41,174 bases of DNA. It comes from a virus. The translations under genes and the position numbers were made by a program. The DNA is taken from IMG/VR virus record IMGVR_UViG_3300035698_010134, positions 1 to 41,174 of that record. One strand, 5' to 3'. The notes below the pieces were generated by a model that saw only the letters and a program-made list of their open reading frames with translations, ran no database searches and was not told the origin of the DNA. Positions 30,669 through 37,272 of the stretch are shown here, one piece after another (position 1 is the first letter of the stretch; every line of letters begins with the position of its first letter).

Positions 30669-31089
30669 GACACAGACCGTATTCACGTACGGTATGTTGA
30701 TGGATATGAGACGGTATGTTGATAATCCACGTCGAGTCGGGTCAGCGCGTGTTAAGGGCTATCGGCTAGAATTTGACCGATATGCTGTTATGCGAGAAGA
30801 CCCAGCGGGTGAGATATATGGTGTTGCGTGGGAAGTGACTCTTGCGGATCTGGCGGCCTTGGACGAATTCGAAAGAGCTCCTCTTCTTTATCATCGGATT
30901 CCGGTTAGTATAATTACTCCTACCTCCGTCATCGATGGTCAAGCGTATCATTCACTGGTGTTAGATTCGAACGAATCGCCGGATCCGCAGTATTTCAATT
31001 CTATGTTAGGAATGTACCAAATGGCAGGGTTTCCAGTCGATTGTCTGTATCGAGCATTAGAAAATACCAAACAGGCGGAGGCAGCATGA
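30655..31089 (+). CDS. Gamma-glutamylcyclotransferase-like (GGCT fold) protein
   Basis: ATG 30655 lies within the end of the VWA gene, nine bases after GGAAGGA. The 144-residue protein starts with the fold's entry strand (VFTYGMLMDMRRY, the YGxN-type loop modified to YGML) and carries GEIYGVAWEVTLADLAALDE with FERAPLLYHRIPVSII, matching the VxGxxYxV...LDxxEgxxYxR pattern. These enzymes release 5-oxoproline from gamma-glutamyl amines or are peptide-tail cyclases. It may serve glutathione or amine metabolism, or modify a peptide; function in phage is unknown. Confidence 0.7.
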   Translation: MRKSKTQTVFTYGMLMDMRRYVDNPRRVGSARVKGYRLEFDRYAVMREDPAGEIYGVAWEVTLADLAALDEFERAPLLYHRIPVSIITPTSVIDGQAYHSLVLDSNESPDPQYFNSMLGMYQMAGFPVDCLYRALENTKQAEAA

Positions 31090-32117
31090 AAAGTGTAGCA
31101 TTCGTCTGTCATAGCAGCATAGTCCGAAACAACGGTATTACCCGATTTATGATTGAAGGTGCTACAATCCTTCGAAGGCATGGGGTGCTGGTGGACCTAA
31201 TTACTGATAATCCCACACCAGAAGATGTCGCGTCTTTCTTTGATGCTGTTATTGTGCCATCTGATATTGCCGAGTATGCATCTCAAATTGATTCAGCAGG
31301 GCTTCCGCTAATCAACCATGACCCGATGATTACTGAACGACTGATAAGCAGCATTGGGTCGGTTGGTAATCCTTACAGTCTTTATATCACTAACGATCTT
31401 CACAGCGGTCTGGCTTGCGAACATCTTGGTGTACCATTTATCAATTACCTGCATACCGCAGCCTTAATTGGTGATACGAACTACACGTATCTAAGCGACT
31501 CGTATTTAGATATGGAACGAGACTTAATGAGCCGCAGTACCGTAGGTGTTCCCACTCGGGCTATCAGAAAAATGTTTCCAGTCTGGAACACTGTGGATCT
31601 TGGCTTGCCGATCTCAGACACTAGATATTTTAGCCCACAGAAGGGTGATCAGAAGACCCCTAGCATACTGTTCGTAGGTGAAGGTACACGGCGTAAGGGT
31701 GCTGACACCTGGAAAAGTGTAGTATCTCGTACTCCGTATACACCCCATGTCGTAAGCAGTGGTGAACCTGAAGTCCAGTTTGATGATTTAAAGAAAGTGG
31801 ATCTAAGACGATTCAGTTCATCAGAAACTGCTGAAAAGGCCAATTTTATTCGACAGTCTCGAATGATGTATTTTCCTAGTCGCTGCGAAACTGTGGGGTA
31901 TGTGATTCTTGAAGCACTGCTTAGTCAGCCAGTCTTAGTAGATCGGCAATATCCTTGGGCAGCTAGCGCACTTGAAGTAGGAGCAGAATTAGGCGACTAC
32001 GCCGGAGTATTCCAAGATATCGAGAGACTAATGAAGAGTCGGTACGCACCAGACGCCGTTACTCAGTATCTGTCTCAGAGCCGGGTACAATGGGAGAATC
32101 TTCTTGGTCACTACTGA
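31086..32117 (+). CDS. GT4-type glycosyltransferase
   Basis: The ATG overlaps the upstream stop (ATGA). The 343-residue protein has an N-terminal Rossmann half (VAFVCHSSIVRNNGITRFM, a glycine-asparagine loop), IVPSDIAEYA, and a C-terminal half with ILFVGEGTRRKGADTWKS and the E-x7-E signature CETVGYVILEALL, followed by QPVLVDRQYPWA. This is the typical retaining GT-B layout. It differs from the glycosyltransferase at 20002. Acceptor and donor unknown; phage DNA, virion or host glycan are possible. Confidence 0.75.
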   Translation: MKSVAFVCHSSIVRNNGITRFMIEGATILRRHGVLVDLITDNPTPEDVASFFDAVIVPSDIAEYASQIDSAGLPLINHDPMITERLISSIGSVGNPYSLYITNDLHSGLACEHLGVPFINYLHTAALIGDTNYTYLSDSYLDMERDLMSRSTVGVPTRAIRKMFPVWNTVDLGLPISDTRYFSPQKGDQKTPSILFVGEGTRRKGADTWKSVVSRTPYTPHVVSSGEPEVQFDDLKKVDLRRFSSSETAEKANFIRQSRMMYFPSRCETVGYVILEALLSQPVLVDRQYPWAASALEVGAELGDYAGVFQDIERLMKSRYAPDAVTQYLSQSRVQWENLLGHY

Positions 32118-32403
32118 TCTACCCTCGATAACCTATAACAAACCTGACTTCGACCACCATGTGATAGTCGAAACTGGTGTCGAACAGCGTCAAAATATTC
32201 TATTATGGATTACTTCGAAAATAGGACCTGGATCTAACTTTTTACTGTTTCAGTATCATAGGGACGACCCTTGGGGGTTCACTATGAACTACCAGGATAA
32301 CCGAATGACTATTTATTTTAAAAACGAAGAAGATCTGGTTCTGTTTCTATTTAACTGGGAGACAAAAGACTTATGTTACAAGGTGCGATGTACCGGACTA
32401 TAA
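32104..32403 (+). CDS. Small paralogue-family protein 3 (99 aa), TTG start
   Basis: TTG 32104, five bases after GGGAGAA, is the likely start within the glycosyltransferase end. The product carries KIGPGSNFLLFQYHRDDPWG and TIYFKNEEDLVLFLFNWE. The gene at 32910 shares IGPG, WG and a DRL/NRM-strand-F-x-N-E-D-L-x-x-F-L block, proving duplication. Compact alpha-beta protein of unknown function. Confidence 0.5.
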   Translation: MVTTDLPSITYNKPDFDHHVIVETGVEQRQNILLWITSKIGPGSNFLLFQYHRDDPWGFTMNYQDNRMTIYFKNEEDLVLFLFNWETKDLCYKVRCTGL

Positions 32404-32657
32404 TAGACGAGTGGTCCCACTCCTTCTATGTTTGGCCAGCACCGAAATGGTATCCCTGGGGGAAATTCTTTATGAGTGCTTTGTGGACTGCGTCTAATTC
32501 TGATGCTGAATTCTTCGAAAAGTGCCGAGGTGTAACTCGTCGTCGATTCAATCGGTGGGTCATTGGGACTGAGCTTGATTTACAGGCCTTACTATTGATG
32601 ACCCCAGATCACATGCGGATTACTATCGTCAAGAGCGACCCGACTCGTAGTAAATGA
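32388..32657 (+). CDS. Small paralogue-family-like protein 4 (89 aa)
   Basis: ATG 32388 follows AAGG with good spacing; ATG 32373 is the alternative. The product is aromatic (EWSHSFYVWPAPKWYPWG) and ends RWVIGTELDLQALLLMTPDH. That ending aligns with the out-of-frame tail of the next gene (HIVDDEELTVILLRYHST), so the two are related. It overlaps the next start (ATGA). Function unknown. Confidence 0.45.
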   Translation: MYRTIIDEWSHSFYVWPAPKWYPWGKFFMSALWTASNSDAEFFEKCRGVTRRRFNRWVIGTELDLQALLLMTPDHMRITIVKSDPTRSK

Positions 32658-32886
32658 CTGACTCGCGGCAAGTTATACACATTCGAAAAACGCCGTGGTG
32701 GAATTTTCAATATAAATATTCTGCCGACGCACAACCAGTACTATTTCACTTTTTAGATATTGCTAATCAGTTAGATCTAGATCTAAAGAGTAATGGATTT
32801 TTTCTTGGCATATCGTCGACGACGAAGAATTAACGGTGATATTGTTAAGATATCACAGTACATTGACTTTTAAATTTGAAGATTAA
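32654..32886 (+). pseudogene. Frameshifted paralogue-family gene
   Basis: ATG 32654 opens a frame (MTDSRQVIHIRKTPWWNFQY onward) that stops at 32833 after 59 residues. From about 32804 a -1 frame carries on to 32886 and encodes HIVDDEELTVILLRYHST, the family's conserved ending. The switch point is a run of six T (32798-32803). Adding one T would restore a single frame of about 77 residues. It is a decayed gene, a programmed slip or a homopolymer sequencing error. Confidence 0.55.
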
Positions 32887-32909
32887 CATTAGAGATATTG
32901 GGATACCAG

Positions 32910-33209
32910 ATGAGCTTTAGTCTCGATGAAATGAAAAAAGCTGCGATCAAAGACGGGTTGTTCTTATTCAACTATGAATTTCCGGTTAACCCACTTGATA
33001 GGAAGAGAGGTACGCTTATTTCCCTAGTAGAGTGGTTGAACCTAAATATAGGTCCCGGGATTTCATTAATGTATATCGATTATTCGACTTGTATTTTCAG
33101 TATGAAAGACTACCAATGGGGTATTATTAAAATGAATGACCGTTTGTACGTTGGCTTTCGTCAAAATGAAGATTTGACCTTCTTTCTCTTATCATACATC
33201 TCGGAATAG
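32910..33209 (+). CDS. Small paralogue-family protein 5 (99 aa)
   Basis: ATG 32910 is preferred to the TTG 12 bases upstream. The product has a helix (MSFSLDEMKKAAIKDGLFLF), NIGPGISLMYIDYST, YQWGIIKMNDRLYVGF and QNEDLTFFLLSYISE. It aligns along its second half with the gene at 32104. A strong terminator follows 40 bases after its stop, so it closes the MoxR-to-paralogue transcription unit. Confidence 0.5.
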   Translation: MSFSLDEMKKAAIKDGLFLFNYEFPVNPLDRKRGTLISLVEWLNLNIGPGISLMYIDYSTCIFSMKDYQWGIIKMNDRLYVGFRQNEDLTFFLLSYISE

Positions 33210-33250
33210 ACGGGGTGCGTAACGAACACATAGGTATCTATCAGATGTGA

Positions 33251-33281
33251 AGAAAGGGGAGACTCCCCTTTCTGTGTTTTT
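33251..33281 (+). terminator. Rho-independent terminator between convergent genes
   Basis: AGAAAGGGGA (33251-33260) and TCCCCTTTCT (33264-33273) form a perfect 10-base stem with a GAC loop, followed by GTGTTTTT on the plus strand. It ends rightward transcription before the minus-strand endolysin. The minus strand lacks a matching T run. Confidence 0.75.
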
Positions 33282-33290
33282 AATATTGAC

Positions 33291-34007
33291 TTATCGGTAA
33301 CAGAATTGTTGGTGCATTGCATCCATATTCTTCTCACGTCCAAGACTATACGCTCCCACGCTTTTCCAAGCATCCATAAATTCAGCACACTCTGGACGAC
33401 TTAGATAGGCCTGACTCCATGGTGTACGAAGACCATTTCTCGCGGGATCAAAATCAATAGCAATACCCCAGGCATGAGTGCTCCACCGGGTCCCACCTCG
33501 AATTTGACGAACGTTTAGACACCCACCAAAAAGGTCAAAACCATGCTGCGAAATCTCTGACGGACTATAAGCCTTCTTGACTCGTTCTAGTGCGGTGTAC
33601 ATTGCTTCGCCTACTTTCTCATGGCAGCTAAACACTTTGATCTTCTGCCGAGTGTTCCAAGCTAGTTTCATTTCGTAAGGTACTTCTAACAGCATTTGGT
33701 TCTTGCCCACACCGCCGTAGAAATTCATCAGGTTCTCAGTAGTTTCTCGTGGCCATCTGCGATATGAATAATGAATGTCAGAAGATGGTGCAGAGCTCTC
33801 GTTTGTGTCGGCCGGTCTAGCGGTTAACGCTGATTCGAACGCTTCTCGAGTTCTTCCGCCAACCACACCATCTGCGGTCAATCCATTCAGTCGTTGAAAT
33901 CCCCGAACTGCGGTTGTGGTATTTCTTCCTTGAAGTCCATCAATTGGTCCATTGTATAGATCCAATTCTTTCAAATGCATCTGATATCTTTTGTCTATAG
34001 TTTGCAT
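33291..34007 (-). CDS. Endolysin: peptidoglycan-binding domain plus M15 peptidase
   Basis: The only minus-strand gene. ATG at 34007 follows AAGGAGAG on that strand, giving 238 residues. Residues about 5-55 (LKELDLYNGPIDGLQGRNTT and AVRGFQRLNGLTADGVVGG) form a PG_binding_1 domain. The C-terminal half has an M15-type zinc peptidase signature STHAWGIAIDFD (SxHxxGxAxD) and a final MHQQF His. Such enzymes cut peptide cross-links or stems in Gram-negative peptidoglycan and lyse the host, after a holin lets them out. No signal peptide is visible. A GTAAATAA box upstream suggests late expression. Confidence 0.82.
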   Translation of the reverse strand: MQTIDKRYQMHLKELDLYNGPIDGLQGRNTTTAVRGFQRLNGLTADGVVGGRTREAFESALTARPADTNESSAPSSDIHYSYRRWPRETTENLMNFYGGVGKNQMLLEVPYEMKLAWNTRQKIKVFSCHEKVGEAMYTALERVKKAYSPSEISQHGFDLFGGCLNVRQIRGGTRWSTHAWGIAIDFDPARNGLRTPWSQAYLSRPECAEFMDAWKSVGAYSLGREKNMDAMHQQFCYR

Positions 34008-34038
34008 AACTCTCCTTATTCGATTATGGTATCTGCTA

Positions 34039-34046
34039 TTATTTAC
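34039..34046 (-). promoter_or_regulatory. Candidate late promoter for endolysin
   Basis: On the minus strand GGTAAATAAT reads 32 bases before the endolysin ATG, a distance similar to the GATAAATA boxes of structural genes. It lies back to back with the rightward sigma-70-like promoter at 34069. Late use is inferred. Confidence 0.35.
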
Positions 34047-34068
34047 CGTTCCAAGCGTGAAATCACAG

Positions 34069-34097
34069 TTGACACTGACAGATATATATCGTATAGT
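34069..34097 (+). promoter_or_regulatory. Sigma-70-like promoter, possibly giving a leaderless transcript
   Basis: TTGACA (34069-34074), 17 bases and TATAGT (34092-34097). The best start codon of the next gene is at 34104, where transcription would itself begin, and no ribosome site lies between. Confidence 0.6.
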
Positions 34098-34103
34098 AAG
34101 CGT

Positions 34104-34766
34104 ATGACAATTATAAGAATCATCGGTGACCTTCATGGATTGTTCGAATCCTATCAACGTATCACCAAGGGCTGCGATCACTCTATTCAAGTTGGTGATG
34201 TTGGTTTTGGGTTCAACACCGAATGGGATCGAAAAGTTATTCAGTGGCAACACAATAATCCCAATCACCGATTTATTCGTGGTAACCACGACAATCCAGA
34301 GGTGTGTCAACAGTCGCCAAATTGGATAACCGATGCTTCTGTAGAAGAAGGTGTATTCTTCCTAGGTGGTGCTTGGAGTATTGACTGGAATTATAGAACT
34401 CCTGGTATTGATTGGTGGTTTGACGAAGAATTGAATGATCAACAGTTGACAGAGGCTATCGAAACGTATATTGATTTGAAACCTCAAGTAGTGGTTAGTC
34501 ACGATTTTCCTACGCAAGTGAGCTACGATATGTTCGTTTCGCGCGGACGAGCGTTTGGACCTAACATGATCAAAACAAGAACTGGCGAAGCTCTACAGGA
34601 GATGTTCGAAGCACATCAACCAATTTATTGGTTTGGCGGGCACTGGCATAATACTCTCGCACAGAAGATTAATGGTACTCAATTTCAATGCCTAAACGAA
34701 CTAGATTGGGCAGACTTTAACACCGTCACCAAGGAGGTTACATATGTTTCCACCAGAAATGACTGA
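34104..34766 (+). CDS. Calcineurin-like metallophosphatase
   Basis: The 220-residue protein starting at ATG 34104 has all core motifs: IIGDLHG (DxH), IQVGDVGFG (GDxG), IRGNHDNPEVC (GNHD), VVVSHDF and FGGHWHNT (GHxH), which bind two metals. Members act as protein or nucleotide phosphatases, nucleases or Ap4A hydrolases. An earlier in-frame ATG (34029) would add 25 residues and overlap the promoter; it is unlikely. The last 23 bases overlap the next gene. It differs from the second metallophosphatase (LpxH-like) at 38915. Substrate unknown. Confidence 0.8.
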   Translation: MTIIRIIGDLHGLFESYQRITKGCDHSIQVGDVGFGFNTEWDRKVIQWQHNNPNHRFIRGNHDNPEVCQQSPNWITDASVEEGVFFLGGAWSIDWNYRTPGIDWWFDEELNDQQLTEAIETYIDLKPQVVVSHDFPTQVSYDMFVSRGRAFGPNMIKTRTGEALQEMFEAHQPIYWFGGHWHNTLAQKINGTQFQCLNELDWADFNTVTKEVTYVSTRND

Positions 34767-35064
34767 AATGATAGAGTTGTATGGCCTGTTTCCGGCACTG
34801 ATAAGTGAGTTGATTTTTACAGGAACCGTCATACTGATAATCAAACTGTTCGATCAAATAATCAACCCAATAACTAACATTGCGAATTGGAAAGATCTTT
34901 ACCTGCACCTTTTTGGATCGCTAACCGGTATCGGAGTTGTTTCCTTCGGATTATTGTTAATAGCGGGATCATTCCAACATGTTATGCCATTCCTAGTATA
35001 CTTCGTGTGGCTACGGCTAAATGAATACGAAGCTGTAGCGGAGCAATTAAATGGAAAAGGTTAA
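34744..35064 (+). CDS. Integral membrane protein (106 aa), holin candidate
   Basis: ATG 34744 follows a near-perfect AAGGAGG. The product has about three hydrophobic helices (LFPALISELIFTGTVILIIK, LTGIGVVSFGLLLIAGS, VMPFLVYFVWLRL) with a charged C-terminus. Size, membrane topology and nearness to the endolysin fit a holin or lysis accessory protein, but no holin family is recognised. It begins a run of four small membrane proteins, partly overlapping. Confidence 0.6.
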   Translation: MFPPEMTEMIELYGLFPALISELIFTGTVILIIKLFDQIINPITNIANWKDLYLHLFGSLTGIGVVSFGLLLIAGSFQHVMPFLVYFVWLRLNEYEAVAEQLNGKG

Positions 35065-35266
35065 ATTCCCGCAAATTATACGGTATGCCGTATACGATTT
35101 TGGACAATTTTTAATGTTCATATACTTGTTCATCTATCTAATGACTGCCATCCCTGTTATAGGCGTGATATTAATTTCAATAGATCTCTACAACCGTATG
35201 AAAACAGTGATCAGTCAAACAAACAACACTGAGAAGAATCAAAAGGAATCATTTAATGACATATGA
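35051..35266 (+). CDS. Small membrane protein (71 aa)
   Basis: The ATG lies within the previous gene's end. One or two hydrophobic helices (FGQFLMFIYLFIYLMT, AIPVIGVILISIDLY) are followed by a polar Asn/Gln/Lys tail. It overlaps the next start by 11 bases. Possibly a lysis-linked or host-membrane protein; not recognised. Confidence 0.5.
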   Translation: MEKVKFPQIIRYAVYDFGQFLMFIYLFIYLMTAIPVIGVILISIDLYNRMKTVISQTNNTEKNQKESFNDI

Positions 35267-35612
35267 ACGAAGAGACAGTACAGCCGTAGAGGTTAGTTTT
35301 GATGATGCCGATGGTGTTTCGCATTGGAAAATTCCATGCGTCTGTACCGATTCGGAACACGATGTAGAGTTGTATTTCGAGAGATCAGACAATGGCGATG
35401 GTTATGAATTGACTATGAATATGACCTTGTATTATAATAATGGTTTGAGATGGGGGTCTGTTCACAGCTTATGGCAACGAGTGATTGATGCTGGAATTCT
35501 ATTGTTTACCGGCAAGGTTCATGCTCAAGGAAACATATTGTTAGATCAACGCGGAGTTAATGGATTGAAGGAGGCATTAGAATATGGAGTCAAAACTGCC
35601 AAGGGAGAATGA
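35256..35612 (+). CDS. Hypothetical protein (118 aa)
   Basis: ATG 35256 follows AAAAGGAATC. The 118-residue protein is soluble and beta-rich (AVEVSFDDADGVSHWKIPC, DVELYFERSDNGDGYELTM), with a helical C-terminus (GVNGLKEALEYGVKTAKGE). It sits between small membrane genes and overlaps the next by 29 bases. No family is recognised. Confidence 0.55.
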   Translation: MTYERRDSTAVEVSFDDADGVSHWKIPCVCTDSEHDVELYFERSDNGDGYELTMNMTLYYNNGLRWGSVHSLWQRVIDAGILLFTGKVHAQGNILLDQRGVNGLKEALEYGVKTAKGE

Positions 35613-35910
35613 AGACGACGATTCTAAACTGGGAGAGATCCTGGATGAAATAACACAGAGGCAGACAATTGCCCCGCGTGTCTTAGAAGATACAGCCGAT
35701 CAACATTGGGATGCGATGACCGTTGATGAACGATTATTGATCACTTATAAGGTGTTCAAATTGTTTCAGGAAGCTGTAGATACCAATCGAAGTTATCGAG
35801 GTACATTGTATAGTGTGTTCGGGTTTGGACTTAATTCGTATGCGGTAATGTTTGACACTGGATTGATGGAAATGTTGGATTTGATTGACACCGGAAAGAA
35901 ACATCAGTAA
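35584..35910 (+). CDS. Hypothetical protein (108 aa)
   Basis: ATG 35584 follows GAAGGAGG inside the previous gene. The 108-residue product is acidic at the N-terminus and helical (DERLLITYKVFKLFQEAVD), with a glycine-aromatic middle (GTLYSVFGFGLNSYAVMF). Cytosolic. Its stop overlaps the next start (TAATG). Not recognised. Confidence 0.5.
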   Translation: MESKLPRENEDDDSKLGEILDEITQRQTIAPRVLEDTADQHWDAMTVDERLLITYKVFKLFQEAVDTNRSYRGTLYSVFGFGLNSYAVMFDTGLMEMLDLIDTGKKHQ

Positions 35911-36086
35911 TGCTGTATGTGATAGAAGCTGTATTATTCTTCAGTTGGGCAGCTCTTGCCTTAACAGTCCCGCTTTTAATCTTTTTCCAGAATCCAATTA
36001 TTCGAGGAGCAGCGTACGGTACTCAAATTTTCGCATGGTTTCTATTGACCAAGATCTTATTTTACATCGGCACCCTAGGAGGTTGA
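35910..36086 (+). CDS. Tiny membrane protein (58 aa)
   Basis: A short frame coupled to the previous stop by TAATG. It encodes two hydrophobic helices (LFFSWAALALTVPLLIFF and IFAWFLLTKILFYIGTLGG) with a short polar loop (QNPIIRGAAYG). Its end, CTAGGAGG, also serves as the ribosome site of the next gene. Coupling and hydrophobic pattern support it. Possible holin-like or antiholin protein; inferred. Confidence 0.5.
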   Translation: MLYVIEAVLFFSWAALALTVPLLIFFQNPIIRGAAYGTQIFAWFLLTKILFYIGTLGG

Positions 36087-36088
36087 GA

Positions 36089-36262
36089 ATGGTGAAAACT
36101 ATATTTGTGAATATTGGGTGGATTGTGACCACTCTGGTCTTGTTTTGGTTATCGTGGTTCTTTTCAGAAATCGATCCAATATTAGGTTTGGTGACGCTGG
36201 TCTCATTTGGTGCCATTTTGCTGTTCTCAATGTTTGGTCCGTTACCAGGAGGTGAAAAATGA
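36089..36262 (+). CDS. Tiny membrane protein (57 aa)
   Basis: ATG 36089 sits after AGGAGGTTGAGA, a strong site. Two hydrophobic helices (IGWIVTTLVLFWLSWFF and LGLVTLVSFGAILLFSMFG) flank EIDPI; the end is GGEK. It overlaps the next start (ATGA). Pairs with its neighbour at 35910 as twin two-helix proteins near the lysis gene. Not recognised. Confidence 0.5.
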   Translation: MVKTIFVNIGWIVTTLVLFWLSWFFSEIDPILGLVTLVSFGAILLFSMFGPLPGGEK

Positions 36263-36513
36263 AAGACAGAATTTTCGTAGATGGGGTTACTGTTTTTGTC
36301 TTAGATGATGAATCAGCTAAACGAATGTCTAAAACTAATCGACTATGTCCATACCTACTAGAGACACCAGCAAGAATGCAGGCTGACAACGCAATTCAAC
36401 TGCTCAAAGAACGCCCAATTGTCGGTCAATATAGTGACCTTGAAGATTTCGTCAAAGCGTATGAGAATTGGGTCACTCACGTTCGTCGATTGGTGGAGGC
36501 AGTTAATGTCTAA
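36259..36513 (+). CDS. Hypothetical protein (84 aa)
   Basis: Start coupled to the previous stop (ATGA) with GGAGG upstream. The 84-residue product has an N-terminal strand pair (RIFVDGVTVFVLDDESAKR) and a helical rest (NAIQLLKERPI, LEDFVKAYENWVTHVRRL). Soluble. No family recognised. Confidence 0.5.
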   Translation: MKDRIFVDGVTVFVLDDESAKRMSKTNRLCPYLLETPARMQADNAIQLLKERPIVGQYSDLEDFVKAYENWVTHVRRLVEAVNV

Positions 36514-36571
36514 CAACAGCCCCATTAGTAGGGTACCTGCCGAACCTGTCCGTCTACCCGAGAGAAAGTAA
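36506..36571 (+). CDS. Possible micro-gene (21 aa)
   Basis: A frame starting at ATG 36506, seven bases after GGTGGAGG, overlaps the previous stop and ends five bases before the next start. The product would be a Pro/Arg-rich peptide (MSNNSPISRVPAEPVRLPERK, here split: first residues MSNNSPIS, last LPERK). It may be only a coupling leader that carries ribosomes to the next gene. Low confidence. Confidence 0.25.
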   Translation: MSNNSPISRVPAEPVRLPERK

Positions 36572-36575
36572 CCGA

Positions 36576-37223
36576 ATGATGCTATTTGGGTCAGTAGCCA
36601 TAACAATCACTAGTTTTGTGATGGCATGGTTGGTTTGGTTAGCAGCCAATGGAAAAAGTGTCATTAATACACGAGACTTAACAATCCATTTCCTCAACGG
36701 TAAAAAGCATCGAACCGACGGTCCAGCCGTAGTTAGTGAAGAGATAGAAGGGTGGTACGTCAAGGGACGACTTCACCGAATCGACGGTCCTGCCAAGACT
36801 TTCAATTTTACGAACGGTACCTCCTATCTAAAAATCTGGGCAATTGATGACAAAATACATCGAACTGATGGTCCTGCTATAGTGTATCATACGCATTACT
36901 ACACAATCACAGTCTGGGCAATTGACGGAAAATTTCATCGAGAAGATGGCCCCGCATTTGAAAGAGTCATACATGATGAAGTGTTTTCGTCAGTTCTTCC
37001 AGCCCAATATGCGTGGGGGTGGCAAGGACAAGCTATAGCAACCGAGGCGTGGATGAATCATCCAGACATTCCATTAGAAACCAAAACACTCGCAGCACTC
37101 ACATGGAAACAGATTGGAGAAGAAGTCAGTCAGATATTATTGACAGAAGATAAAAAGAGTCGAAGATATGACGATACTAGACGTGTTATAGCTGATGAAT
37201 TGGCTTCTCTTTTTAAAGTCTAG
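36576..37223 (+). CDS. Membrane-anchored HRxDGPA-repeat protein
   Basis: The 215-residue protein has an N-terminal membrane helix (VAITITSFVMAWLVWLAA) and then four repeats of the form [G/D]K-x-HR-x-DGPA (His at about residues 45, 67, 95 and 121), each on a beta-hairpin containing W or F (GWYVKGRLHRIDGPA, KIWAIDDKIHRTDGPA). This resembles MORN/antitoxin-like beta-hairpin repeats found in phages and bacteria. A helical tail (LETKTLAALTWKQIGEEVSQ) follows. The anchor would leave the repeats inside or outside the membrane. Function is unknown; exclusion or host-surface interaction is a guess. Confidence 0.65.
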   Translation: MMLFGSVAITITSFVMAWLVWLAANGKSVINTRDLTIHFLNGKKHRTDGPAVVSEEIEGWYVKGRLHRIDGPAKTFNFTNGTSYLKIWAIDDKIHRTDGPAIVYHTHYYTITVWAIDGKFHREDGPAFERVIHDEVFSSVLPAQYAWGWQGQAIATEAWMNHPDIPLETKTLAALTWKQIGEEVSQILLTEDKKSRRYDDTRRVIADELASLFKV

Positions 37224-37237
37224 ATTCTCTACGCTTT

Positions 37238-37245
37238 GATAAATA
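37238..37245 (+). promoter_or_regulatory. Candidate late promoter, GATAAATA
   Basis: GATAAATAAACGC stands 28 bases before the start at 37273, almost identical in sequence and spacing to the box before 2222. An AGGAGTTT ribosome site follows. Confidence 0.5.
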
Positions 37246-37272
37246 AACGCATAAACGTTTAGGAGTTTCAAT

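Noticed and set aside
32711-32718. Exact TATAAATA inside the frameshifted paralogue
   Set aside because: It lies in coding sequence, about 190 bases before the next intact start, and AT-rich DNA yields such octamers by chance.
34008-34310. Upstream extension of the endolysin frame on the minus strand
   Set aside because: The extension is antisense to the metallophosphatase. ATG at 34007 has a strong AAGGAGAG site and begins the peptidoglycan-binding domain.
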